64,000 nucleotides of DNA from Gerris lacustris (Eukaryota; Arthropoda; Insecta; Hemiptera; Gerridae), in contig OX578276.1 in NCBI GenBank assembly GCA_951217055.1, positions 63,768,144-63,832,143 of the forward strand. Direction: 5' to 3'. A program made the position numbers and the translations under genes. Below the pieces are notes generated by a model, which did no database searches, was not told the origin of the DNA, and saw only the letters and a program-made list of their open reading frames with translations. This document shows, piece after piece, positions 1 to 10,271 of this stretch (positions are counted from its first letter, which is position 1; each line of letters starts with the position of its first letter).

Positions 1-161
1 ATTAACCAAATCTTTGGATTTAGAAGTTTATAAATAATAGTTAATAAGAGTATTGAGATTGTTTTGGGCTGTCACGTCAAAATACACGTAAGTAACTTAA
101 CTCTCTTATTTCAACTTATAACTCTAATAATTTACATTGTATCTAGTGTTAAGTAGGCGCA

Positions 162-1541
162 ATGAGACCCCCTGACCCTGGAGGGCAATCCAGGAATAAA
201 ACTATTCCCAATGTTAACGTACTACTTGAGCACGAAATGGAAATAGTCGGAGACTCAAATCAAAATCAAAACATGCAAGAAAATATTATAAACCCAAATG
301 ACAACTCTTTGAAGTCGCATAAAAGTAAGCGCCAGAGGCCCAATACCCCTGTTAAAACCGAGTCAACGCCGCCTACTGTCGTTATTAACTTTCTTGTGGT
401 AAAACGGCTTGATGGTGACAGATCGATGTCAAAAGTTTCGCCCTTTATAATTGAACGACTGCTTTCTCAAGCGTGTGGCGGAGTGAAGACTGCGAAGAAG
501 CTGCGGGACGGGTCCCTCTTAGTAGAGACCTTCACACACGACCAGTCCGTCAAATTAATGACAAAACTACCAAAAAGTGAATCTATTAAGTTATCTGTGG
601 AACCTCATAAAGCTCTAAATCAAGTTAAAGGAGTGATCTCGTGTATTGATATATCAGATATCCCAGTTGAGGAGATAACAGACCATCTTAAGAGCCAGGG
701 AGTAGTAGAAGTTAGAAGATTGAACAAGAGAATTAATAACATTCTGGAACCCACGAACAGCTACATTATAACGTTTAGCTTGACGTCTCTTCCTAATAAG
801 CTAAAAGTCGGCTACTTGTCTGTCCCCGTCCGGCCGTACATCCCGCTACCAAGACGTTGCTTTCAGTGCCACAGGTTTTCTCACGTAAAGATCACGTGCA
901 AGTCAGGTCCAATGTGCCCTGAGTGTGGTGACCCCACTCATGAAAACACGTCTTGTGTCAAACCTAAGAAATGTGTCAATTGCAACGGTTCTCATTCGGC
1001 GTTAGACCGAAATTGTCCTAAGTGGTTATTAGAGAAGAAAATTACGGAAATAAAAATTTTGGAAAAAGTGTCCTACGTCGAAGCTAAGAAAAAAGCTGAA
1101 ATTACCTCTAAATTTAATCTGACACAATCATTCTCGTCCGTTCTTTCAAGTAATAATCAATGTAAAACTTGCCAAAACAAAGAAGTGAAACTTAAAAATA
1201 TGGGAATCCAATGCAATTTTAAGGAATCTGAAAGCACACCAAGAAAAATTTTAGCCAGTCCTACAAAATGCTTGTCCGACCAAGATAAAGTTAACCCTGC
1301 AAACGTAAAAGAAAAAGAAGTTACTACTAACACCGTAAGTCAGTTCACAGAGAACAGTCACAAATTGAAACCGATTCAAATTAACACCCAGACAGAACAG
1401 AATATGATGTGGATAAATGAGTGGGATTCTGGCACCGACTCTGCCAGCAGTAATAAATCCATACCTGAGCAAATCGTTAAAACAACTTCAAAATATAAAA
1501 AAGGAATAACAACAAAAAAGAAAACGAACCAGGAAAAGTGA
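162..1541 (+). CDS. LINE ORF1, gag-like RNA-binding protein with three zinc knuckles
   Basis: This 459-residue protein is the ORF1 of the LINE. Proteins of this type bind the element RNA and form the ribonucleoprotein used in retrotransposition. A basic, low-complexity N-terminus (about residues 1-70) is followed by a region resembling the RNA-recognition part of insect LINE ORF1 proteins. Three cysteine-histidine knuckles follow at about residues 225-285: two CCHC units (CFQCHRFSH..C and CPECGDPTH..C) and a third, CVNCNGSHSALDRNC, with wider spacing. The C-terminus is rich in lysine, serine and threonine. The ATG at 162 is the first in frame. ORF2 starts 130 bp downstream, so translation of ORF2 would need reinitiation or an internal start. 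Confidence 0.88.
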   Translation: MRPPDPGGQSRNKTIPNVNVLLEHEMEIVGDSNQNQNMQENIINPNDNSLKSHKSKRQRPNTPVKTESTPPTVVINFLVVKRLDGDRSMSKVSPFIIERLLSQACGGVKTAKKLRDGSLLVETFTHDQSVKLMTKLPKSESIKLSVEPHKALNQVKGVISCIDISDIPVEEITDHLKSQGVVEVRRLNKRINNILEPTNSYIITFSLTSLPNKLKVGYLSVPVRPYIPLPRRCFQCHRFSHVKITCKSGPMCPECGDPTHENTSCVKPKKCVNCNGSHSALDRNCPKWLLEKKITEIKILEKVSYVEAKKKAEITSKFNLTQSFSSVLSSNNQCKTCQNKEVKLKNMGIQCNFKESESTPRKILASPTKCLSDQDKVNPANVKEKEVTTNTVSQFTENSHKLKPIQINTQTEQNMMWINEWDSGTDSASSNKSIPEQIVKTTSKYKKGITTKKKTNQEK

Positions 1542-1671
1542 TGAATTAAAATAGAAAATACATATATAAATAATTTCATTAGACATAATAAATAGAAATA
1601 TAATACTACATAATAAGCAATAACACTAAAATACCGATTAATTAATATAAATATACCTTTAATAACAACCC

Positions 1672-4600
1672 ATGGACAAAAACATCAAGTGCCTTAGTTG
1701 GAACTGCAAAGGTTATAGAGCTCGTAGTGAAGATATACGACTACTTCTAAGCAATGAAAAACCTCATGTATTACTCCTACAGGAAACACATCTACCATCC
1801 ATAAGCAGCATCAAAATACCTGGGTATAACATCTTTAGAAGGGACCCCCCACCAGGGATACGACAGGGAGGCTTAGCCACAATAGTTTCCCAAGACATAC
1901 CGTGCAGGGAAGTCATTGTTAACTCCAATCTACAAATACTGGTTACGGCTCTAGGTGGAGCCTACCCAGTGAACGTTTGCAATATCTACCTGGAATGTGG
2001 GCAGAGTTTTAACCAGCCTCAACTAGACAGTTTAATCCCACAGATCCAGAGCCCCTTCATCATAGGAGGCGATTTCAATGCTCACAACACCCTTTGGGGT
2101 TCGAGTAAATGCGACCGTAGGGGTCGAGTGGTAGAGTCCTTCATTCAAGACTGGGGTTTATACATGTACAATATTAACGAGCCGACATTCATGGACTCAA
2201 GGACTGGAAAACTGGACGCCATTGATTTAATAATTTCCTCAGTTTCACTTTCTCGAAATTCAAAATTTAGCGTTCTTTTCGATTTATATGGTAGCGACCA
2301 CTTCCCTCTTTGTTTATCCGTCTTCCCGAATCTCCCACCAACCCCACAAACTAAGCGATGGTCGTTTAAGAGAGCTGATTGGCCAGCATTTAGAAACTGG
2401 CTAACAGGTCTCCCTCAGTTTGTACAAACTGTCCAGGGTGACCTAGCCGAAGAGCTTCTTACATATATAACAACATCAATATTGTCAGCATCCCAACATG
2501 CCATTCCTCTGATATCCCAGGATTCAAATCGATCTCTAATGCCGTGGTGGAACAAGGATTGCAAGATAGCGATTAAAGAAAGACGCAGAGCCCTCCGACT
2601 ATTTAAGAACAATTCTACCCAGGAAAATTTGATAAACTACAAGAGAGCAAGAGCAAGGTGCAAGTATATCATCAATGAGGCCAAAAGATCATCATGGAGG
2701 GATTATGTCACCTCGATGAATCAATCTGCACCTCCTTCAGAGATTTGGAGAAAGGTCAAAACTCTAACAGGATCCAGAAGAAACATGATGCCAATCCTTA
2801 AGGTTGGAAACTATTATGAGTCCGACCCTCAACGGGTGGCAAATAAATTAGCCTCCCATTTTGCTAGGGTTAGTTCCACAAAATCATATCAGCTGGAATT
2901 CCAAAACTCAAAAAGAGAAGCCGAGGAAATGGATTTACCTTTTAACACCCATGACGTTACTTACCCCTACAACAAAGAATTCAGTTTATGGGAATTAGAT
3001 ACTGCTATCAACTCACTGAAAATGACATCTCCAGGACCAGATGGTATCCACAATGCGATGATAAAAAATGTACCCTCTTCTTTCAGACTCTACATACTAC
3101 GACTATATAATACCCTTTGGAAGACAAATAGTTACCCTGACAGCTGGAGAGATGCTACATTAATTCCATTACTAAAACCAGGGAAAGACAGTTCTGCTCC
3201 AGAGTCATACAGGCCAATAGCCATGACCAATACATTGGGCAAGCTTTTAGAAAAAATGATAAATGCAAGGTTAGTGTGGGAGCTAGAGTCTAGAGGTCTA
3301 CTCTCAAAATACCAAAGTGGGTTCAGGAGGAACAAGTCGACATTGGACAATTTAACGAGATTGGTAACGTACATCCAAGATGGTTTTGTGCAGGGAAAAG
3401 AAACGGTTGGAGTCTTCTTCGATTGTGAAAAGGCTTATGACAAAACATGGAGGTACCTGATTCTAAAACAACTGTATAAATTTGGATTTAAGGGTCATCT
3501 GCCAATTTTTATTAAAAATTTCCTAGAAGAAAGAAGGTTCCGAGTGAAGGTAGGCAACAAGTTTTCAAGCCAACAAATCCAAGAGAACGGCGTCCCACAG
3601 GGGGCAATACTTAGCGTCACACTATTCATAGTGGCAATAAATGAGGTAGCCTCGTTTATCCCCTCATGCGTGGAACCGTTTATTTTTGTCGATGACCTGA
3701 CTATTCTCTCTAGAGCCAGAAGCTGGTCTGCCACCACCCCAGTGATACAAAACGCTATCAATAAAATTAACAAATGGGCATCTAATAACGGATTTTCATT
3801 TTCACCTTCAAAGACTCAAACCATACTATTTTCTAGGAAAAGAAAGAAGCCAAACCTGGTACCATTGACTCTGGACGGACAACTTATTCCAACAGTACAA
3901 CATATCAAATATCTCGGTTTAACGTTGGACAACAATCTAAATTGGAAAGCCCACCTAGATCAGTTACGAACAAAGTGTCTTAAAGATTTAAACTTACTAC
4001 GAATGATTCAGTCATACCGCTGGGGAGCTGACAGATGTACACTCATTCGTATTTACCATCAAATTACAAGAAGTAAAATCGATTACGGCTGCGCAATTTA
4101 TGGATCGGCGAGAGAGAGTCACCTCAAAGCACTTAACACAATCCAAAACACATTTATTAGACTGGCTACGGGAGCCTTTAGAACCAGCCCAATTGATAGC
4201 CTTCTTGTCGAATCAAATGAAACACCACTGGCATCTAGACGAGATTTGTTCCTTTTTCGGCTTGGATCCAAAATGGCTCGATTCCCTGGGAATCAGGCAT
4301 CAAAATTATTTCGAAATTTAAAATTTGACCAGCTTTACGAGAGGAAACAGCATCTGCCAAAATCCCCCGGAGTAAGATATAAAATTTTAATAAAAACCTT
4401 GTCACTTTCTGAATTACCTTCACCGACTCCCTTTATACTAGCAAACGTACCCCCTTGGACAACTAACCGACCTAAAATTAATTATCTAGGCAAATCACAG
4501 ACAAAAGCTCAAACTCTAGCAGATCAGTTCCTCCAAGAATATCGGAAACACAGGTCCACTTACTCACATATGGAAGCGTTCTTTACAGATGCGTCTAAGG

Positions 4601-5373
4601 ATCCATCCGGATCTGGAAGCGCATTCATATATGAAGGAACATCGAAGACCTATTCCTATAGTAAGTGGAGCTCCGTTAGTACCATAGAGTTAGAAGCTAT
4701 TTATGAAGCACTGAAATACGCCGTTGAACTCCGACTGCAAAAAGTATTAGTGTATACTGACTCCCGAAGTGCCCTACTATCACTGGACAAACTCTACACA
4801 CAGCAAGAAGTAGTTGGTAAAATCCGTAGCTGTATGTTGAATGGAGGCTTAGACGTCCGGTTCTGTTGGGTCCCGAGCCATACAGGTATTCCCGGCAATG
4901 AAAAGGCAGACAGCCTTGCTAAATCTGCCATCACATCAGGCGAAAAGCGGAGTACAGTAATCACTCCCAAGGACCTAGACAAAAAGACCAAGCAGGAACT
5001 TTTACGACAATTGCAGCAAAGGTGGACAGAGGGCAACAACAACAAACTGAAATTCATTAAACCGATTTTATCAGACTGGAAGACATGCTATAGGAAGTGC
5101 CGACAAGAGGAAGTGATACTGGCCAGACTACGCATCGGTCATACCAGGCTGACACACGGGTATCTCATCACTAAGAAAGATAAACCTGTTTGTAAACTAT
5201 GCAACCAAGAGATGACAGTGCACCATATACTCTGTGAGTGCCCAAGGCTGGACACTGTGCGACAACGACACCAAATGCCTTCTAGCATTGCTGAAGTTCT
5301 GCAGGACTGTGAAACCACTACAAAAATACTTTTTGAATATTTAAAGGAAATTGATGTCATAAGGGAAATTTAA
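1672..5373 (+). CDS. LINE ORF2: endonuclease, reverse transcriptase, RNase H
   Basis: This 1233-residue polyprotein nicks target DNA, primes cDNA synthesis there and can degrade the RNA strand. The APE-type endonuclease occupies about residues 1-220, with the catalytic signatures QETH, GGDFNAHN and GSDHFPL. The RT spans about residues 470-770, with the A-box FFDCEKAYDKT, the loop NGVPQGAILS and the active site FVDD near residue 674. RNase H lies at about residues 965-1095, with FFTDASKD, the glutamate in ELEAIYEAL, VYTDSRSALLSL and WVPSHTG..GNEKAD. A C-terminal CCHC-like motif (CKLCNQ..H..C) is near residue 1175. All key residues are present and there is no frameshift. The length is normal for I-type ORF2 proteins. 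Confidence 0.93.
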   Translation: MDKNIKCLSWNCKGYRARSEDIRLLLSNEKPHVLLLQETHLPSISSIKIPGYNIFRRDPPPGIRQGGLATIVSQDIPCREVIVNSNLQILVTALGGAYPVNVCNIYLECGQSFNQPQLDSLIPQIQSPFIIGGDFNAHNTLWGSSKCDRRGRVVESFIQDWGLYMYNINEPTFMDSRTGKLDAIDLIISSVSLSRNSKFSVLFDLYGSDHFPLCLSVFPNLPPTPQTKRWSFKRADWPAFRNWLTGLPQFVQTVQGDLAEELLTYITTSILSASQHAIPLISQDSNRSLMPWWNKDCKIAIKERRRALRLFKNNSTQENLINYKRARARCKYIINEAKRSSWRDYVTSMNQSAPPSEIWRKVKTLTGSRRNMMPILKVGNYYESDPQRVANKLASHFARVSSTKSYQLEFQNSKREAEEMDLPFNTHDVTYPYNKEFSLWELDTAINSLKMTSPGPDGIHNAMIKNVPSSFRLYILRLYNTLWKTNSYPDSWRDATLIPLLKPGKDSSAPESYRPIAMTNTLGKLLEKMINARLVWELESRGLLSKYQSGFRRNKSTLDNLTRLVTYIQDGFVQGKETVGVFFDCEKAYDKTWRYLILKQLYKFGFKGHLPIFIKNFLEERRFRVKVGNKFSSQQIQENGVPQGAILSVTLFIVAINEVASFIPSCVEPFIFVDDLTILSRARSWSATTPVIQNAINKINKWASNNGFSFSPSKTQTILFSRKRKKPNLVPLTLDGQLIPTVQHIKYLGLTLDNNLNWKAHLDQLRTKCLKDLNLLRMIQSYRWGADRCTLIRIYHQITRSKIDYGCAIYGSARESHLKALNTIQNTFIRLATGAFRTSPIDSLLVESNETPLASRRDLFLFRLGSKMARFPGNQASKLFRNLKFDQLYERKQHLPKSPGVRYKILIKTLSLSELPSPTPFILANVPPWTTNRPKINYLGKSQTKAQTLADQFLQEYRKHRSTYSHMEAFFTDASKDPSGSGSAFIYEGTSKTYSYSKWSSVSTIELEAIYEALKYAVELRLQKVLVYTDSRSALLSLDKLYTQQEVVGKIRSCMLNGGLDVRFCWVPSHTGIPGNEKADSLAKSAITSGEKRSTVITPKDLDKKTKQELLRQLQQRWTEGNNNKLKFIKPILSDWKTCYRKCRQEEVILARLRIGHTRLTHGYLITKKDKPVCKLCNQEMTVHHILCECPRLDTVRQRHQMPSSIAEVLQDCETTTKILFEYLKEIDVIREI

Positions 5374-5954
5374 ACTGGGAACTCTGTTTATTCAATTCTT
5401 CTTTTTTCAATTTTGGTCTCTCTAAGTTTCTGAAAAGGACTATTTTGTATTTTGCCAACATCCTGAGGTTTTTTCTATAACCAAGCGTTAGACAAAAAGT
5501 AAATCAATAAAATAATAACCCTGATAATAATAATTTAAAACAACTAAAACCTCGTACTCTTGTATTAATATTCCGAATAATAATAATTATGAAATAATAA
5601 ATATATATAAGAATAGCAATAATAATAATAATAATTCAATTATAATAATCAATTCAAAGTAACAGTGAAAAAATAACTCCTGGAATAAACCAAAATTAAA
5701 TTTATGTACATTTGTATTTGTGGCGCGGCACAAAATAACGCATATAAAGGGCTAAATATAAATATGTCAAAGAATATAATATAATCTAAAACCAACCAAA
5801 GAATATAGTATAAAATCACTCAAACTAACAGTAAAAATAATAATAATAATAAAACAAACAAAGGTAAAGGTTTGCGCTAATAGCCCAAGTAGTTAAAGCG
5901 CACCTTCCTTAGCCGCGGGTGGAGGAGGGATAAAAAAAAAAAAAAAAAAAAAAA
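5374..5954 (+). other. LINE 3' UTR and poly-A tail
   Basis: An AT-rich stretch with several short (TAA)n runs ends in a GC-richer segment and then 23 consecutive A residues (5932-5954). The segment just before the tail (about 5874-5905) contains TAGCCCAAGTAGTTAAAGCGC, which resembles the D-arm and A-box part of a tRNA. No matching B-box follows it, so this is not a complete tRNA or SINE. It may be the recognition tail read by the element's RT. Confidence 0.7.
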
Positions 5955-6225
5955 TAAGAGTATTATGGGCAAGCAGCATGACATTTTTAAAGAAAATTTC
6001 CTCACCTTTTGAATGGTGAAAACCTCATCTTTATATCTGTTTTAGATTTTACGCTATAACGTTTTTAATGAGGAAAAGTCTCAAGAAAATGAGATAATTG
6101 AAAAATCGATATATCTCGAAAACGAAGGTCGATCAACCATTATGTTATATAACATTTTTTGTCAGAAATGTGATGTAGAACATCAGGTTTTTCTGTGTTA
6201 CACCTTATGTGGGACACCCTGTATA

Positions 6226-6451
6226 GGACCAACAATGGGCTAATTTTGACCTATCATCCAAATTTCATTAAAATCGGTGGTGTCATTTTTATGATTTGTT
6301 GCTTTGCAAAAATTGAGCGACAGACCGAAAGAAAGACACGGAACCAAAAATGTTCTCTGATGCCTGAAACGGATTTCTGTCTTGGAATTTTTGACATCGC
6401 AACATAAAATATTTTCGTTCTTCAGAACGATCACATAGCTTCCGTTACCTT
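6226..6451. repeat. Dispersed repeat family A, copy 1
   Basis: About 220 bp here recurs in the same orientation at 8803-9050. Shared blocks include GGACCAACAATG, CATCCAAATTTCATTAAAAT, GACAGACACGGAAC-like and GAAACGGATTTCTGTCTTGG. The two copies differ by scattered substitutions and small indels. It has no coding potential and the type of element is unknown. The unassigned flank at 5955-6225 shows nothing else recognisable. Confidence 0.75.
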
Positions 6452-6581
6452 AAAAATATTTAAAATATAGACTGCCAATTGGTGTGGCACACAGCTTCCT
6501 CGCATCCTATAACGTACATTATTGACTTTATGCTTTTACAAGCCATTATTGTCTATTTTGCCTAATTGTTTCCCCCGTTTT

Positions 6582-6761
6582 TTTTATCTGTCAAAATTGT
6601 TTGAATTTTTGACATAAATTGAAGTATCAATATAGAGAGTGCCGACCAGTGACCAGCGATCATAGAATCCTTAAACGGAAATTAATTTGTCAGTTTACTG
6701 GATTCGAACCCGGGAACTTTCACATCCGGAGCTATCGCGCATCTCATACAGCCACAGAGGC
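6582..6761 (-). repeat. tRNA-derived SINE (degenerate)
   Basis: Read on the minus strand, the head (6761 down to about 6690) begins GCCTCTGTGGCTGTATGAG. It contains an A-box-like TGGCTGTATGAG and, 40 bp later, a consensus B-box GGTTCGAATCC (6700-6710). The body then ends in an A-rich tail, seen as ATAAAAAAAA at about 6582-6591. The acceptor stem does not close, so this is a SINE with RNA polymerase III promoter boxes and not a tRNA gene. No obvious target-site duplication was found. Confidence 0.6.
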
Positions 6762-6852
6762 TGGTTTTTATTCTTTTGTTTATTTACAAAATAGTACAAA
6801 TGTCTGACAACCAGTATTTGTTTATATTTTAGAATTCGAGGAATGTAAAAAA

Positions 6853-7987
6853 AATAGCGCACCCAGGATTTTTTTTTGGGAGGGGCACAGATGAAAAAAA
6901 GGGGGGGGGATGTAATGTTGGCTTACAGAACAATTAAGAAGTCAGGTGTTCTTAAAATTATTTCATATTAATAGCGGATCGAGCCAATTTGAAAGGGGGG
7001 TTGGCTCTCTTTTAGGGGGGTCCGGGGGCCCTCCCCCGGGAAAATGTTTATAGTTTACGTTACTTGAAAACGTCTTTTTAGCCTATTCTAAGAGCATCTA
7101 AAATGTTATTTTATAAAAATAAATGAAGATTTTTAAGAACGGGACATGATGACCGGGGTATTTTATTTAAAAAAAAATTATATAGGAATAATATTTTATT
7201 ATTAGAAGTTGTACATTATATGACAGATTAATGTTTTATTTTAGTAGCCAGAAAAATAAATTGGTACATTTTAAAAATATTTTAGTTACGTGATTTAACA
7301 AAAAAAAAAAAAATATAAAAAAAATAAGTACGCCAAATACTTGAGTTCAACAGAAATTAGCTGATAGTATTAGGTTAAAAATAAATATAGTAGGGTATCT
7401 AACAGTCCATTCAATAAATACAAAAAATAGTCTTCCTTGCCTTCGGGTATCTGCAATTTTAAAAATCTTACTCTACAATTGAACCCGTTTCTAAATTAAT
7501 TAATATTAATTATTCGATAATTAAAAACTTTTAAAAATATATATATATATGTCGGGCAAAACTAAGTATATAATTGCACAAAAAAAAAAAAATAAATAAA
7601 TAAGTAATACTTACTAATTTGCATACTTAAATTTTAGGTCTTTGGCTTTGGGGGGGGGGGGGGGGGGGGCACGTCTTTTTAAACGTCAAAAAAACAATAT
7701 GTCAGGCCAAACTAGGTATGTAATGGTTTACTATATTTATTACTTTACCATGTGCTGCGGAATTGCATACTTTAATGTTAGGTTTGGGCTTGGGGGGGGG
7801 GGGGGGGGACGTCTTTTTAAAAACCAAAAAAAAAAAAAAATGTCTTGCAAAACTAGGTATATAATTACTTATTTATTGATTTTTTTGACTATCACAGTAC
7901 TATTACTTTAAAATGTGCTGCGGAATTGCATACTTAAATTTCAGATCGTTGGCTTTAGGGGGGGGGGGGGGGGCACGTGCGCCACTG
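6853..7987. mobile_element. Possible hAT-type non-autonomous element with internal G-tracts
   Basis: The right end reads, on the minus strand, CAGTGGCGCACGTGCCCCC, which is the form of many insect hAT termini. The left end near 6855 (TAGCGCACCCAGGATTTTT) resembles a decayed version of the same terminus. The interior is non-coding and AT-rich, with three long G-runs. The 8-bp flanks are only partly alike, so a target duplication is not established. The boundaries are tentative. Confidence 0.4.
7545..7987. repeat. Tandem repeat of about 140-165 bp with poly-G tracts
   Basis: Three to four diverged units each carry the order TGTC..GCAAAACTAGGTATATAATT, GAATTGCATACTTAAATTT, TTGGCTTT and a G-run, followed by CACGTCTTTTTAAA. 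The G-runs are 20 bp (7650-7669), 17 bp (7792-7808) and 16 bp (7958-7973). Open frames here arise from the poly-G and are not genes. Confidence 0.8.
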
Positions 7988-8116
7988 ACTTAAAGTGACG
8001 AAGGTTGCTGTGACGTCAGGCGACCTCCACGATTTTTTTGTCAGGTTATCTTTTTTGGCTCATCTCATAACAAACCATTGTTTACTAGTGTTCTGTATGC
8101 ATTTTATAGTTTTTTC

Positions 8117-8431
8117 CTCTTTTTATTATATTAAAAGCTTTTATAACTGTTTTTAACCTTATCATATATCAGTAACATCATTAATAAGCCAATAAATGTA
8201 TACATTTTAGATGATAAAACAAATAATTCTCACAAATAACTCAAATAAGATGTAAAAGATAACTTACTTACAGATGTGCTCTTTTTATTCTATTAAAAGC
8301 TTTTTTAACTGTTTTTAACCTTATCATATATCAGTAACATCATTAATAAACCAATAAATGTATACATAAAGATGATCAAACAAATAATTCTCACAAAGAA
8401 CTCAAATAAGATGTAAAAGATAACTTACTTA
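8117..8431. repeat. Tandem duplication, unit about 160 bp
   Basis: The sequence 8117-8271 is repeated at 8279-8431 with few differences. Both copies contain TTAAAAGCTTTT, CTTATCATATATCAGTAAC and AGATGTAAAAGATAACTTAC. The function is unknown. The following 8432-8802 shows nothing recognisable. Confidence 0.85.
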
Positions 8432-8802
8432 GATATTATGTTACGCCACACAGAAAATGGATTTTTATTGCGGTAAAAGAGACATTTATCTTTTAAGGCT
8501 TTATGGTTGCACCCAAATTCAAAGCATGACATTTTTCATTCTTAAATTAATAAAATTGATAATAAAAATAAGATAGCACTGATAAAACTCATTTGTATAT
8601 TCTTTTTTATGAGCCAGGCGCAGCTTAGCCAACGTAACAACACACACTTTTTTTACGTATGTGACGTCACACTTCCCCAGCGTATAAACTATAAAAGTTT
8701 TATACAAATCAGATAAATACTGTTGAAGCTACAGGTGTAAATAAATGTATGTTTGTGCGCATATGAAAGAGAAACAAATAAGCGCAGAAGGTTGAAACTT
8801 AT

Positions 8803-9050
8803 GGGACCAACAATGAGCTAATTATGAATTATGACCTACCATCCAAATTTCATTAAAATCGGACATGTAGTTTTTAAGATAATATGTCGGTTCGCAAAAA
8901 TTGAACGACAGACCTACAGATCGACAGACAGACACGGAACTAAAAATGTTCCCTGATGTCTGAAACGGATTTCTGTCTTGGAATTTTAGAAATCGGAGAC
9001 CTAAAAATGTTTCGTTCTTCGGAACGATCACATCGCTTTCGTTACCTTCG
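8803..9050. repeat. Dispersed repeat family A, copy 2
   Basis: This is the second copy of the repeat at 6226-6451, in the same orientation and about 20 bp longer. It includes the tetranucleotide-like run GACAGACAGACAC and the hairpin-like TTCGTTCTTCGGAACGA. It is non-coding. Confidence 0.75.
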
Positions 9051-9169
9051 GTAAGCTCGGAAGCAATATATTTTTAAAAAAATTATATTTTAAAAATATT
9101 TAAAAAGCGTTTAATAGATGGTTAAACGCTTTTGGTATTCTATTTTCAAAAAATCAATTTTATTTTCAT

Positions 9170-9465
9170 CAATGTCTCGAAAACTAGATTTTCCTGGGGA
9201 AAATTTTTTTTGGCGGATTCTTTTTGGCGGACACCCCCTAAATTTAGTGATAAAATGTATTTCTTGATTTCGCATCGGGGTATGATTCTCAATCTCTACG
9301 CCAAATTCCATCAAAATCATCCCAGTAGTTTAGTCTGCACAGACAAAGACGGAGATTTTTTAAAACCACTTATTTGGACTCAGGAGACATTATATGTATC
9401 ACGTGTAAATCTATAATAGAATTTTCGCGCGATCACAATAATTTCTCTTTATAAGTACTTAGTAC
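9170..9465. repeat. Dispersed repeat family B, copy 1
   Basis: Homologous to 9736-10152 in the same orientation. Shared blocks are AACTAGATTTT, CCCCTAAATTT, CGGGGTATGATT, GCCAAATT..ATCAAAATC, AGTAGTTTAG, TTGGACTCAGG, AATTTTCGCG and ATCACAATA.TTTCTCTTTATA. It is non-coding and looks like an old non-autonomous element. Confidence 0.7.
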
Positions 9466-9689
9466 GTATGTAATAAAGTAAGAATACAGGGGAATATGTT
9501 TTCCGGTCAAACCAAATAGAGAAGTGTGCAAATACAAAATTAAAAAATCGGTCCGAGACAACTCAGACAAACTTTCTCATTTACGAGTTCATAATTATTT
9601 AGCCCAGTGTTTTCCATTTATTAGTTTTCGTATGCAAATTTAATTATTATTGTGCATTTCATTAAAATTTATCATTAAAATAACTTCTC

Positions 9690-9722
9690 CCGGGCGGGGA
9701 ATCGAACCCGGGCTCTCTCGGT
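9690..9722 (-). other. Isolated tRNA T-arm-like segment
   Basis: On the minus strand, CGGGTTCGATTCCCCG forms a perfect T-stem and loop with a consensus B-box. No D-arm, A-box or anticodon arm is present in the expected position, so this is a tRNA or SINE remnant. Confidence 0.45.
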
Positions 9723-9735
9723 CCGTGTTTTAAGC

Positions 9736-10152
9736 TTTTTTCTCAGGAACTAGATTTTTCCCGGGAAAACGGCTTATATCGTTGGATTCGTATTTAAATG
9801 GACTATATTTTAGAAGTTTTTAATCAAAATCGTCGGAACCGTTTTCGAGAAATAATTTTTTTTCACGTTTTTTCAGAGTTTTTGGGGAGCAGCGCCCCTA
9901 AATTTGGAGCTAAAATTCATTTCTCAATTTCGCCTCGGGGTATGATTTTTCTGAACATGTATGCCAAATTTCGTCAAAATCTGCCTAGTAGTTTAGGCTC
10001 CAGGCGTCTGCACAGACGACAGACGACAGACAGACAGACATTTTTTAAAAACCACTTTTTTGGACTCAGGGGACCTCAAAACGTGTAAATCCATCAAAAT
10101 CTCAAAATCGAATTTTCGCGCCATCACAATACTTTCTCTTTATATGAGAAAG
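9736..10152. repeat. Dispersed repeat family B, copy 2
   Basis: This is the longer copy of the repeat at 9170-9465. It contains a GACAGACGACAGACAGACAG-type short repeat and ends with CTTTCTCTTTATATGAGAAAGT, a short hairpin that could mark an element end. Confidence 0.7.
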
Positions 10153-10271
10153 TAAAAAATTGAAAATGTTAAGAGTTTTATTTTAGTCTTATTTAATGTG
10201 ACGAAGTCTAAAAAGTAAAAAATAATATACAGGGTGGTCCAAAAATCTCCCCCCCCCTCTTAACTTTTAAA

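Larger units (their letters stand above)
1..5954 (+). mobile_element. Non-LTR retrotransposon (LINE), I/LOA-like with RNase H, apparently intact
   Basis: The element has two long open reading frames in the order nucleic-acid-binding ORF1 and then endonuclease-RT-RNase H ORF2, followed by an A-rich 3' UTR and a poly-A tail ending at 5954. An RNase H domain after the RT is known for the I, LOA and related LINE clades; I did not resolve the clade further. The 5' UTR begins at or before the window edge, so the 5' end and any target-site duplication cannot be seen. Neither ORF has an internal stop, unlike every other autonomous element in this window, which suggests a recent insertion. Confidence 0.9.

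Noticed and set aside
6619..6807. 62-codon frame as a gene
   Set aside because: It runs through a tRNA-derived SINE on the other strand and has no domain.
7642..7911. 89-codon glycine-rich frame
   Set aside because: It is produced by poly-G tracts in a tandem repeat.
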